Shown here: piece after piece, positions 6,801-14,626 of the stretch
How the letters are laid out: every line of letters begins with the position of its first letter
Numbering within the stretch: the stretch's first letter is position 1
Assembly: GCA_036336795.1 (NCBI GenBank)
Contig: JAYZFL010000045.1
Span: 1 to 22,039, forward strand
Direction of reading: 5' to 3'
DNA length: 22,039 bases
Source: UBA822 sp036336795
GTDB lineage: Bacteria > Gemmatimonadota > Gemmatimonadetes > Longimicrobiales > Gaopeijiaceae
Made by a program: the position numbers and the translations under genes
Notes under the pieces: model-generated
The model's database searches: none
What the model was told of the DNA's origin: nothing
What the model saw: the letters and a program-made list of their open reading frames with translations, nothing else

Positions 6801-8397
6801 CTAGATAGGCCATGGCACGCCGGAGTAGGTCGGCATAGTAAGTTCGGAAATTCACCCGTGTTAGCGGGACGAGCTCGTCAGGATGCGCTGGGTTGCCCTC
6901 CAAGATCTCTCCGTTTGGGCGGATGCTGTGGCCCACGTTCCACATGAATCGAACAACCGGCTGATCCGTCCCAGGGAAGTAGAGCACCTCGTCCCACTCC
7001 CAGGTGTTGCTGTAACCACCTGGAGTCATGCCTATCATATGGCCCAGGTCGTTGTCCTTGACAATGGATGCGAACTGGTCCAGGTGTGAGCCACGCCGCG
7101 GGACGAAGAAACACACCAAGCGGCCCCGAAAATGCGTGGCCGCTGGTTGTAAGATACCGTCGGAGTTCTTGGGGGCGTGGGCTAGCTTAAAGGGCACATT
7201 GTTGGTGTATCCGGCCCCAGTAGCCACAGAATCGGCCACGTCCGTATCCAGCCACTCCATCAGCCACGATCCGTCATCCATCGCTTCCGGAACCCCCGAG
7301 TCCATGGATCCCCCGGCGCCGATCTCACGCCTTTTTGATTCGGTAAAGAGCGGCACCACATCGCTGATGCGCAGGTTGCCGAACGTGGTCTTGAAGGGTT
7401 TCGGCGTGAACCGTTGGACCGCGTAAGCTCCCGCTGAGCCGCCACCACTGCGTGTACCGTCGATGATAAGGTCGTGATCGAGCCATTCTCCCTCGACAGC
7501 CAGATCCATTAGCTCATCGACGTCGTCGATCATCGTCTCACGGAAGCCGTACCAGGTAAGTACAAGCACTGAGCGGCCGTCATCGGGAAGATAGAGATCG
7601 TAGGTGGGAGTGGAGTGCTCCAATTGGAAGCCCGGATAGTTAGGCTCCGAGAGATCCGCCCAAGGAATGGAGTCCGGGTGGAGGTAGGGCAGGATCACCG
7701 TGTTGACTGTTCCGTCCTCGCCCACCAGTTCCAAGTTGAGGCCGTCCCCATAGAACGAAGCAGGCATGATGGCAGTGCGGGCCGTGATATCCTCCGCCAA
7801 ACGCCAGCGGAGGTTTGCTTTGTACGAAGACGCCTGATAAGGCCGTACGGCTGTCTCGTACTCTGCCATGGGACGCCCGTTCACGGATATCACCTGATCT
7901 CCGGGCTCGGCCTGCCCTTCCGGGAAGTGTGCCGGGTCTTCTGAGACATCGGCCACGAAGTATACTGATGGATCACCGTAGTCAGGGAGAATGCGAACCG
8001 GGGCCAAGTGCGTGGGACCCACCCCTCCTTCGACTCCTGCCGACTCTGCAAGCCGGAGCCCGCCGGGAACCAGACCGATGTCTAGGTGCCTGTCGTTACG
8101 GGCGTTGCTGATCTTCTCGAGCGCGTAGAAGAGTGCCTCTTCTGTGTCGGCTCCAACAACCTCGTCTCGGTAGGCTGCCATCGACATCAGGGGATCGGAA
8201 TCCCAGTGCTGCTCTTTTGCCGGTGAAAACGCTTCCCGGGAGGTGGTCAGCGCAATGATGGTGTCGAATAGAGCCGCTCGCTGCTCGGGGGTGCCGGCTC
8301 TCGACGAGGTCTCTTCGTTCGGTGTGCAACTCCACGCCGGGAAGATGGCCAAGGCGACGAGACTCCACCGCCAGCAGTTCTTCGGTAAGCGTGTCAT
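6793..8397 (-). CDS. Exported S41-peptidase-like protein
   Basis: This 534-residue protein has a signal peptide (residues 1-23) ending at Cys24 (AWSC, a poor lipobox), so it is secreted or possibly a lipoprotein. A PDZ-like segment is present (AEPGDQVISVNGRPMAEY). It is followed by an S41-type core with VLVLTWYGF and LIIDGTRSGGGSAG, which resembles the DLRGNGGG strand and loop. Near the C-terminus, VCFFVPRRGSHLDQF occupies the place where S41 enzymes usually carry the SASASE nucleophile region. A serine is present (Ser437), but the usual serine-rich and Glu-containing signature is not, so catalysis may be altered or lost. AGAGGA-like bases (AAGAGGAAG) precede the ATG at 8397. The gene follows a secreted protein by 34 bases and overlaps the transporter gene by eight. 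A periplasmic peptidase feeding the transporter is plausible inference. Confidence 0.72.
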   Translation of the reverse strand: MTRLPKNCWRWSLVALAIFPAWSCTPNEETSSRAGTPEQRAALFDTIIALTTSREAFSPAKEQHWDSDPLMSMAAYRDEVVGADTEEALFYALEKISNARNDRHLDIGLVPGGLRLAESAGVEGGVGPTHLAPVRILPDYGDPSVYFVADVSEDPAHFPEGQAEPGDQVISVNGRPMAEYETAVRPYQASSYKANLRWRLAEDITARTAIMPASFYGDGLNLELVGEDGTVNTVILPYLHPDSIPWADLSEPNYPGFQLEHSTPTYDLYLPDDGRSVLVLTWYGFRETMIDDVDELMDLAVEGEWLDHDLIIDGTRSGGGSAGAYAVQRFTPKPFKTTFGNLRISDVVPLFTESKRREIGAGGSMDSGVPEAMDDGSWLMEWLDTDVADSVATGAGYTNNVPFKLAHAPKNSDGILQPAATHFRGRLVCFFVPRRGSHLDQFASIVKDNDLGHMIGMTPGGYSNTWEWDEVLYFPGTDQPVVRFMWNVGHSIRPNGEILEGNPAHPDELVPLTRVNFRTYYADLLRRAMAYLGD

Positions 8398-8431
8398 GCT
8401 CTCTTCCTCTTGGGGATCTATCGGTTGGTCT

Positions 8432-9400
8432 TTATTGCTGACTTATCGGTGCCACGATGATCGTCACATCCACATCGTGGTACAGCCCGCCGTCATCTGC
8501 CCGTGCGCGGAGCACATACGTTCCCGGACGGTCGAAGGTGACCTCAGCTTGCCAGAGTCCGTCTTCGGGCAGCTCCGGGGGAAACCAGAGTGGCGCCCAG
8601 GGGGAGTTGGCAGCGGCCCGTGTGTCCTCCCAGACTTTCACCTGCAGCGGATCAATCCTCACACTTCCGTCGCCCCGATAAACGAACCAGGCGAGGTTGA
8701 GACCGTTGGCCTTGCCGACTGTGATTCGTGTTGGAGGACGGAGGGATGCGGCCGGCAGCCTCGGTGTGGCCTCGGGGTCACGAGGTGGGCGACGACGGCG
8801 AGCTCGGGGCAAACCATCATCTGTCACCTCTGCGACCAGCGTTACCGGTTGTCCTACTGAGGCTCGCCTAACACTCTCCCCGATCAGGCGGACGTGGGGA
8901 GGGACGTTCGCTCGCGATTCGGGCGTGCTGGCTCCTGCCCCGAGCGAACCCGTTTCGGATGCGATCACCATGTTGTCAACTTTGTAGTCCGTTCTCAACG
9001 ACGCATAGGCGTACTCGGTCTTGCCCCTGGTCGTAAGTGTCCAGATCATCTCCTTCTCTCCCCAGTCGTCGGGGACCGTAACCTTGAATACGAATCGGTT
9101 TCGGCGGGGGAGTAGGTGGGTGGGCTGACCTTGATCGGCAGGGCCGGGCGAGATGTTGTTGTTGGGCCCTACGGGGACGTCCAGTTCTTCCAACCAGTTC
9201 CGGTTCATATACCCGAAAAGGAAACTGAAGGACCCATCCTCGTTCTCCTCCCACCCCTCGAAGGCCGGGGAGACGTTTTGGCCGCGGCTATAGCTTTCCT
9301 GAGTGTTTGCCTTCGCCGGAACCAGCCAGAGGGCGGGCACAAGGACCAGGGCTCCTGCTGTGACGATATTCCGGCTGCGTCTGAAATCCGGTCCACTCAT
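8432..9400 (-). CDS. Secreted protein of unknown function with C-terminal Ig/PKD-like domain
   Basis: This 322-residue protein has a signal peptide (basic residues 7-10, hydrophobic 12-29, cleavage near AKA-NT). I do not recognise a named enzyme family. The N-terminal half, with PAFEGWEENEDGSFSFLFGY and a later VTVPDDWGEKEMIWTL segment, looks like a beta-rich fold. The middle has an Arg/Pro-rich stretch (GLPRARRRRPPRDP) that is probably a flexible linker. The C-terminal segment, with VTFDRPGTYVLRARADDGGLYHDVDVTIIV, looks like an Ig or PKD-type beta sandwich. The ATG at 9400 has GGAGG nine bases upstream, inside the end of the preceding gene, and only five bases separate the two genes. It probably acts together with the heme/copper protein encoded just upstream, but its role cannot be stated. 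Confidence 0.7.
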   Translation of the reverse strand: MSGPDFRRSRNIVTAGALVLVPALWLVPAKANTQESYSRGQNVSPAFEGWEENEDGSFSFLFGYMNRNWLEELDVPVGPNNNISPGPADQGQPTHLLPRRNRFVFKVTVPDDWGEKEMIWTLTTRGKTEYAYASLRTDYKVDNMVIASETGSLGAGASTPESRANVPPHVRLIGESVRRASVGQPVTLVAEVTDDGLPRARRRRPPRDPEATPRLPAASLRPPTRITVGKANGLNLAWFVYRGDGSVRIDPLQVKVWEDTRAAANSPWAPLWFPPELPEDGLWQAEVTFDRPGTYVLRARADDGGLYHDVDVTIIVAPISQQ

Positions 9401-9405
9401 TCAGG

Positions 9406-10833
9406 TCATCCTCCGGGAACTGGCAGGACTGTGCACAGTGGACAGCCGATGACGTGATCGTTCTTGGTCAGGTTGAGCTGTTCGCGCCGTTCAGTCATCT
9501 CCTCCATGAATTGCTCTTCGGTAAGAGTGACTCGTTGCCCGAGGTCGATAAACATATTGGCCACGGATCTGTTCCCGGAGCCCTGCCAGTTCCTTGAGTC
9601 GGGGACCATCGGGTTGTCCTGAGAATTATCCATGTAGCCGGTGATGTGGAGGACCGTTCCCTCGGGCAGCAGCGGTTGTGCGTGATCGGCGAAGACATAG
9701 CCACGAACCCAGTTGTGATCATAGCCTACGCAGGACAAGGTCTCGACGTTGTAGCCCCAAATCGCTTCCAGGCACATGCGGGATCCGGGTGCGTGAAGAT
9801 GTGGCTCGAACGTCACGATCTTGGTGGGAGCGTTAAGCACTGTATAGGCGTGTAGCTCCTGGTCCTTTTCTCCCGCCCTGATGTCGATGTCGACAGCGTT
9901 ACCTAAACGAGTGATCCTCGATCCGTACTTCGGCTCATAGTCCTTCGGGTGGAACCGGAATCCAATCTCCAAGTGGGCTTTGCTGTCTTTGCCGTTAGAG
10001 TGCAGGTGTATTGAGTTGGAAAAGATGCTTGAATTCGCCTTGAGCAGCCTGCCTCCGTCCGGATCGAAGACATCTGGGTTACGACCAACCTCGTGTACTG
10101 GCCAGCTAATGGGCCGTTCTCCCTCGGCCAGCTCGCCAGTTTCATCGAGAACGCCCGTGCTCCAGATCATGTGGTGGACCACGTAGCGGCCGCCGACTGT
10201 AGCGCGGCTCGCATTCTTAGTGTCTACGTCGTTGATTTCTTTGATCTCGACGGAGGTTACGTAGCGGTCCTCGTTAAGGCCTGTAGGCACGCTAGATATG
10301 TTGCCCCACCAGTCGGGTGCGTCGGCACCCACCTCGAGTTCGTCGAGCTTCACGATCAGGTCCGGCTCTCCCGCCGTCCACGTATTCACGTCATTGAAGA
10401 CTAGGGGCGGAGGCATATCCCTGGGATCCCCCTCGGGAGCTCCTGCGTAAGCCCACCGCTGGATGGTCGCGACCTGCTCGTCATTTAGGGAGGGATCGTC
10501 CTTGAAGTCCTGGATACCGATGTCCTTCTCGACATACCACGGTGGCATCGCGCCGGCTTTGTCACGCAGCCCGGTCTTATATGCCATCATTGCGGCCCAG
10601 GGCTGTGCCTCCGCATAGGTCGTTAGCGGCATGGGCGCGACGCCTCCTTCTCGATGACACCTTTGGCAGTGCCCTTGGAGAATGGGCGCGATGTCCCTGG
10701 TAAAGGTGGTCTCATGTTGACCGTTGGACTCTTGCGCGACCAAACCGGCCGGGACCGCTAGGGCTCCGATCGCCAAGGCGAGAAAAGCAATCCTAGGGGT
10801 GCTCCCCCGCTCTGTGTTCTTTACGACGAGCAT
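9406..10833 (-). CDS. Fusion of c-type cytochrome and copper type II monooxygenase (PHM)-like domains
   Basis: This 475-residue exported protein has a signal peptide (residues about 9-34). One c-type heme site is CQRCH (Cys56-His60), with candidate distal Met residues at 68 and 96. A copper-monooxygenase-like region follows. VVHHMIW gives His220-His221, IHLHS gives His276 and His278, and PHLHAPGSRM gives His345, His347 and Met353. In peptidylglycine alpha-hydroxylating monooxygenase, one copper uses an HHM-type His pair and another uses HxH plus a methionine, so the ligand set matches well. The C-terminus has CPLC (464-467), a possible disulfide or metal site. The heme could deliver electrons to copper in place of ascorbate (inference). 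The ATG at 10833 has a GGGAG site upstream. It is the first gene of the minus-strand operon. Confidence 0.8.
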   Translation of the reverse strand: MLVVKNTERGSTPRIAFLALAIGALAVPAGLVAQESNGQHETTFTRDIAPILQGHCQRCHREGGVAPMPLTTYAEAQPWAAMMAYKTGLRDKAGAMPPWYVEKDIGIQDFKDDPSLNDEQVATIQRWAYAGAPEGDPRDMPPPLVFNDVNTWTAGEPDLIVKLDELEVGADAPDWWGNISSVPTGLNEDRYVTSVEIKEINDVDTKNASRATVGGRYVVHHMIWSTGVLDETGELAEGERPISWPVHEVGRNPDVFDPDGGRLLKANSSIFSNSIHLHSNGKDSKAHLEIGFRFHPKDYEPKYGSRITRLGNAVDIDIRAGEKDQELHAYTVLNAPTKIVTFEPHLHAPGSRMCLEAIWGYNVETLSCVGYDHNWVRGYVFADHAQPLLPEGTVLHITGYMDNSQDNPMVPDSRNWQGSGNRSVANMFIDLGQRVTLTEEQFMEEMTERREQLNLTKNDHVIGCPLCTVLPVPGG

Positions 10834-10886
10834 CGTTTAAACTCCCTGTAGGGATCACAAGGGACCGCGTCGAGCATCCCTGGCAA

Positions 10887-10916
10887 AGAGTACATGAGCG
10901 TCTTGACGCGCGTCAA
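10887..10916 (-). promoter_or_regulatory. Candidate promoter and 14-bp palindrome for the heme/copper operon
   Basis: TTGACGCGCGTCAA (10903-10916) is a perfect 14-bp palindrome between two divergent genes. Read on the minus strand, TTGACG (10916-10911) resembles a -35 box. An 18-base spacer leads to TACTCT (10892-10887), a weak -10. This would place transcription about 45-50 bases before the ATG at 10833. Because the palindrome overlaps the -35, a dimeric regulator could block or recruit polymerase there. Confidence 0.45.
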
Positions 10917-10969
10917 TCCATCGGAGTTTTTGGGCTTGCTTCCCACGTGTGGAGATTGATTGGGTACAG

Positions 10970-11311
10970 ATGAGTAGACGGCGCAAGCGACGGGTCAAAG
11001 AGATCTCTACGCCAGTTCCTGAAATGACCGGTATCGTCAGGCTGAAGAGTGAGCTATCTGTTGCCACGCTGGACTTGCATGGCTACACGGGAGCACAGGT
11101 GCGGCCACTCGTGCTGGACTTCCTCACGACCCATTCTCGAGTCTCGGCTGGGAGCGTGGTGCACGTGATAACCGGCAAGGGCACACGTTCGGAGGGAAAG
11201 GCGGTGCTACCGGAGGTCGTTCGGGACATGCTTGAAGATGAAGCTGCTGAGCATGTGGCCGAGTACGCAGGAATGTTGGGCGGAGGTGGGTGGATCGTAC
11301 GTGTGAAGTGA
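10970..11311 (+). CDS. Stand-alone Smr-domain protein
   Basis: This 113-residue cytosolic protein is made almost entirely of one Smr (small MutS-related) domain. The N-terminus is very basic (SRRRKRRVK), as expected for nucleic-acid binding. LDLHG (residues 34-38) and HVITGKGT (residues 65-72) are the two signature motifs, with the second glycine motif reading TGKGT rather than the common HGKGTG. A glycine-rich turn (GGGGW) lies near the end. Smr domains occur at the C-terminus of MutS2 and as single-domain proteins, some with endonuclease activity on nucleic acids or roles in ribosome rescue. The role of this one is unknown. I chose the ATG at 10970. A GTG at 10949 in the same frame would add seven residues. 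It is transcribed away from the heme/copper operon. Confidence 0.88.
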   Translation: MSRRRKRRVKEISTPVPEMTGIVRLKSELSVATLDLHGYTGAQVRPLVLDFLTTHSRVSAGSVVHVITGKGTRSEGKAVLPEVVRDMLEDEAAEHVAEYAGMLGGGGWIVRVK

Positions 11312-11414
11312 AAGGGAGCGCTTCCTTTAGGCCAGCCAAGCTCCACTGCTGCCCGTGGGACTCCCGGGGAACGACTTGTTTCTAGGAGACGCTGGCCGCG
11401 CTAAGTTTCCCCTG

Positions 11415-12653
11415 ATGAAACTGTCCTGCAACCCGGCCGATCGGCCTCGGCATCTCCGCTTCATAACCCTGTGTGGGGCGATGGTCCTCGCCTCCACGCT
11501 CTCGTGTGAAGAAATTCCTACTTCTACCGAAGGCCTGGGTGAGCTTTGGGTCACGCCGACCAGTACCCTGCTCGTAGGGGTTGGAGCGACCCTGCAATTC
11601 GAGGCCGAAGTTGCCGGGATCCCGTCGGAGGCTACTGAGGAGTCATCCCCGACTATTAACTGGTCTTCGGACAACCCCGCCGTGGCCACGGTGAGTGCTG
11701 GTGGTGTGGCAACGGCAGTCGCCACCGGGACCACCCTCGTGACCGCGAACGCCACCGGATTCGGTTCTGGAACCGCTACACTAGAGGTTTGGGTACCGCC
11801 TGAAGTGGAGAGTTACGAGGCTGGTGAGACCCACTTTGGGAGAGCCTCCTACACTGAGTACGTCGTAGGCGATCTTCCGATCATTATCAGTGCGCCCCAC
11901 GGCGGGGCTATGGTGCCTGAGGAGATCACGGACCGTACGTACGGAACCACGGGCCGTGACACTAATACTCAGGAGTTGTCCCGCAGCATCCGTGAGGCTC
12001 TGATCGAGCTGACAGGCCGAGCTCCGCATATGATCGTGAGCCGGCTCCGTCGCATCAAACTGGACCCCAACCGGGAGATCACTGAAGCGGCGCAGGGTAA
12101 TCCGTTCGCCGAGAACGCCTGGTCGGAGTTCCAGGGTTCCATTGAAGTGGCTGCAGAGATTGTCACCCGTGATTTCGGATCGGGGCTTTACCTCGATATT
12201 CACGGACACGGACACGACATCGCCCGTGTCGAGCTTGGATACCTGCTTTCCCGGAACGATCTGACTCAATCTGACGTGACTCTGAATGTCCCGAGTTTAG
12301 TCGCGAAAAGCAGCGTGCGTGCACTCGCTGGTACAGTCGATATCAGCTTCGCCAAGTTGATCCGTGGTCCTGCGAGTTTGGGCGCGTTGCTGCAACAGAG
12401 GGGGACCCGTAGCGTACCTAGCACAGCCGACCCGGATCCTGACGGAGGCGCCTACTTCTCGGGTGGCTATAACACGAAACGTCACGGTTCCCGAGACGGC
12501 GGCACCATCAGCGGAATCCAGTTGGAGCATCACTTTCCGGGGCTGCGGGACACGGTGCAGAACCGAAACGCGTACGCGGCCATGCTGGCCGACGCGCTGG
12601 TCGTCTACTTAGAAGCCCACTTCGGGCTGACTGTGTCCCGCCCCGGCAGTTAG
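11415..12653 (+). CDS. BIG2-domain lipoprotein with N-formylglutamate amidohydrolase-like fold
   Basis: This 412-residue protein has a hydrophobic signal (residues 14-30) ending in TLSC with Cys31 as a likely lipid anchor. Residues of about 42-125 form a bacterial Ig-like BIG2 domain (INWSSDNPAVATVSAGGVAT, then TTLVTANATG). From about 140 the sequence resembles the N-formylglutamate amidohydrolase fold. It has ISAPHGG (His162), RDTNTQEL, SRLRRIKLDPNRE and LDIHGHGH (His263, His265, His267), which are candidate zinc and substrate residues. The family cleaves formylglutamate in histidine breakdown or related N-acyl/amide bonds. An exported, BIG2-bearing version more likely acts on extracellular amides. 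No clear Shine-Dalgarno site precedes the ATG at 11415. A GTG at 11355 would be an alternative start but places 20 residues before the signal. It lies 103 bases after the Smr gene. Confidence 0.75.
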   Translation: MKLSCNPADRPRHLRFITLCGAMVLASTLSCEEIPTSTEGLGELWVTPTSTLLVGVGATLQFEAEVAGIPSEATEESSPTINWSSDNPAVATVSAGGVATAVATGTTLVTANATGFGSGTATLEVWVPPEVESYEAGETHFGRASYTEYVVGDLPIIISAPHGGAMVPEEITDRTYGTTGRDTNTQELSRSIREALIELTGRAPHMIVSRLRRIKLDPNREITEAAQGNPFAENAWSEFQGSIEVAAEIVTRDFGSGLYLDIHGHGHDIARVELGYLLSRNDLTQSDVTLNVPSLVAKSSVRALAGTVDISFAKLIRGPASLGALLQQRGTRSVPSTADPDPDGGAYFSGGYNTKRHGSRDGGTISGIQLEHHFPGLRDTVQNRNAYAAMLADALVVYLEAHFGLTVSRPGS

Positions 12654-12731
12654 CTTGGCAACCAGAATCCCGGAAACCTAAGCTGGAACAGCGGCTATCC
12701 TCCTAAACGACTGATCTCCCTTGGTGCGCGC

Positions 12732-13283
12732 TCACGTCCCCGGGATCATGATGTGGGCGGTGGTCGTACCGGCGTCCATGATCCAGGCGCCACCTGACCT
12801 CGGGTTATCGGGTAAGCCAGTCGACTCGGTGGTGGCTCCCGGCACGGCGATGGTGATGTGCGTGCGTGCGCTTGCCGCATCGCGACCGTTCATGCTGATA
12901 AATGCGGATCCGTACTCGGGTAGTACACGCGTACCGTTCTCCTCGGCGGCGGCCACCATCGCTCTTACTCCATCGGCGTCTTCACTTTCCGCGTCGAATC
13001 TCCGGCTTTGTGCGACTCTGTCGAGGTTTGCCAAACTCGTGCACTGCACCGCGAAGGGTGGTCGTCCGGGATCACTGGATCGGTCGTAGCAGACGAGAGG
13101 GTTCGTGCCTTCCTTGAGCGTCTCGTAGGTGTAGTCGTCGTTCCACATGATGACCGTGGCTCCGTCACGGGCCCTGAACGGCGCTGCCGTCAACGCACGA
13201 TCAATCGTTTCCTCTGTGGTTTGCGCATTCGCACTAGGTGCGACGGTTAGCAGGCCGACGATGATGAACAGGATACGTCTCAT
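12732..13283 (-). CDS. Small secreted protein of unknown function
   Basis: This 183-residue protein starts with a clear Sec signal (MRRILFIIVGLLTVAPSANA, cleavage after ANA). The mature part has no motif that I recognise. It contains ARDGATVIMWNDDYTYETLK, a Cys pair at CYDRSSDPGRPPFAVQC that could form a disulfide, and a C-terminal HITIAVPGATTES / TTTAHIMIPGT beta-rich end. The ATG at 13283 is supported by GGAGGT about seven bases upstream. An in-frame start at 13331 would put sixteen unlikely residues before the signal peptide. It is convergent with the BIG2 lipoprotein gene (77 bases between stops) and lies 209 bases downstream of the dehydrogenase gene on the same strand, so it probably has its own promoter. 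A TAGTAT box on the minus strand near 13360 might be part of one. Confidence 0.7.
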   Translation of the reverse strand: MRRILFIIVGLLTVAPSANAQTTEETIDRALTAAPFRARDGATVIMWNDDYTYETLKEGTNPLVCYDRSSDPGRPPFAVQCTSLANLDRVAQSRRFDAESEDADGVRAMVAAAEENGTRVLPEYGSAFISMNGRDAASARTHITIAVPGATTESTGLPDNPRSGGAWIMDAGTTTAHIMIPGT

Positions 13284-13492
13284 TTGAGTGACCTCCAGTT
13301 GGGCTAATCGCTGCAAAAGCGAGTCCGGCACCCGTCACTGCAGGTATGCCGGAGGGCCGATATACTAGGCCTCCCCATTCACAATGGCGAGTGCAGTGCG
13401 CGAGAAGGGGGTATTCCGCCAGACAATCGCTTGATCGCAGAGGTGGCCGAGATGACAGCGTGTACGGTTTAGTGGAGCGAGTGTTCGACTCT

Positions 13493-14401
13493 TCAGCGTT
13501 CCTCCCAATCGATGTCGGAGAGCCGAGACAGGGCCAACTGGAGCGCGTGTGTACCGTTGCGGCCACCCCCCTGTGCCTTGAGTGCGGTGTAGAGCTGGTG
13601 TGCTAGCGCAAGCCCGGGCAGGGCAAGGTTCATCCGATTGGCCTCGGCGAGTGCGATGCCCATGTCCTTGATGAAGTGCTCGACGAAGAAGCCGGGGTCG
13701 AAGTTGTTGGCAATCATGCGGGGGCCGTAATTCGAGAGCGACCAGCTCCCGGCAGCCCCTGATTCCACTGACTCCATTACGCGCTCCAGGTCCAAGCCAG
13801 ACTTGTAGGCGTAGAGTAAGCCTTCGCAAACTCCGATCATGCCGGTGGCAATCAAGGTTTGGTTGACCATCTTAGCGTGCTGACCTGTGCCGGGGCCGCC
13901 TTGGTGGACAATCGTTTGACCCATCGCGTCCCAGCACGGGCGTAAATCCTCTACCACGTCCTGGTCTCCGCCGATCATGATCGAGAGACGGGCTTCCTGG
14001 GCACCCACGTCCCCACCGGAGACCGGGGCGTCGATGCTCGACACACCCCGGGTGTTCCCTGATTCGTAGATCTCCACAGCCAACGAAGGTTCGCTGGTCG
14101 TCATGTCGACTAGAACGTTCCCGTTCTTGCTACCTGCCAGAGCCCCTTGTTCACCTAGGATGACTTCACGCACGTCCTGCGGAAATCCGACGATGCAGAA
14201 CACCACGTCGCTCTGTTCGGCTACTGCCTTTGGGTTATCTGCCCACTGAGCGCCCTTGGTTAGTAGCGAATCGGAGGTCGCGCGCGTGCGGGTGTACACG
14301 GTTGCTGCAAATCCACGGTCAATTAGGTGTCCGCACATGCTACGGCCCATGACACCGAGACCGATCCAGCCGATTCGAGTCGTGCCCGGCTCAACAATCA
14401 T
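13493..14401 (-). CDS. NAD(P)-dependent 3-hydroxyisobutyrate dehydrogenase family reductase
   Basis: This 302-residue cytosolic protein belongs to the beta-hydroxyacid dehydrogenase family, which interconverts a 3-hydroxyacid and its semialdehyde (3-hydroxyisobutyrate, tartronate semialdehyde and others). The Rossmann loop is GLGVMG (residues 14-19). VYTRTRAT ends strand 2 with basic residues, hinting at NADP(H) preference. The substrate loop is DAPVSGGDVGAQ, and the catalytic lysine is Lys177 in QHAKMVNQ. KDMGIALAEANRMNLALP is the typical C-terminal helical segment. Length and order are normal for the family, and no residue is missing. The exact substrate cannot be read from sequence. Its start is divergent from the DAO-type flavoenzyme (225 bases between them). 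AGGA lies about ten bases before the ATG at 14401. Confidence 0.9.
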   Translation of the reverse strand: MIVEPGTTRIGWIGLGVMGRSMCGHLIDRGFAATVYTRTRATSDSLLTKGAQWADNPKAVAEQSDVVFCIVGFPQDVREVILGEQGALAGSKNGNVLVDMTTSEPSLAVEIYESGNTRGVSSIDAPVSGGDVGAQEARLSIMIGGDQDVVEDLRPCWDAMGQTIVHQGGPGTGQHAKMVNQTLIATGMIGVCEGLLYAYKSGLDLERVMESVESGAAGSWSLSNYGPRMIANNFDPGFFVEHFIKDMGIALAEANRMNLALPGLALAHQLYTALKAQGGGRNGTHALQLALSRLSDIDWEER

Positions 14402-14626
14402 GATGAAAGTCCTAAGAGGTAAGTTGCGTGACGGCCTCTACTGCTAGCACACGGGCCGGAGAGATTGCCTCACATTGGGCTCCAGTTGGCCGGACCCGCA
14501 AGTGGCTCCATCCGTCTCGGAAGGTCCTGGACAACTTCTTCATTCAGGTGCGAGTGTGGCGGAGCCGCGCGCCGTCGCTAACTTCACTGCGCGTTAACCC
14601 CTCGACACCGTCTACTCAGAGACAAA

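Noticed and set aside
12652..12684. Imperfect inverted repeat (AGCTTGG / CC-T-AAGCT) at the end of the BIG2 lipoprotein gene
   Set aside because: The stem is bulged, the loop is long, and no T-tract follows, so terminator function is not supported.
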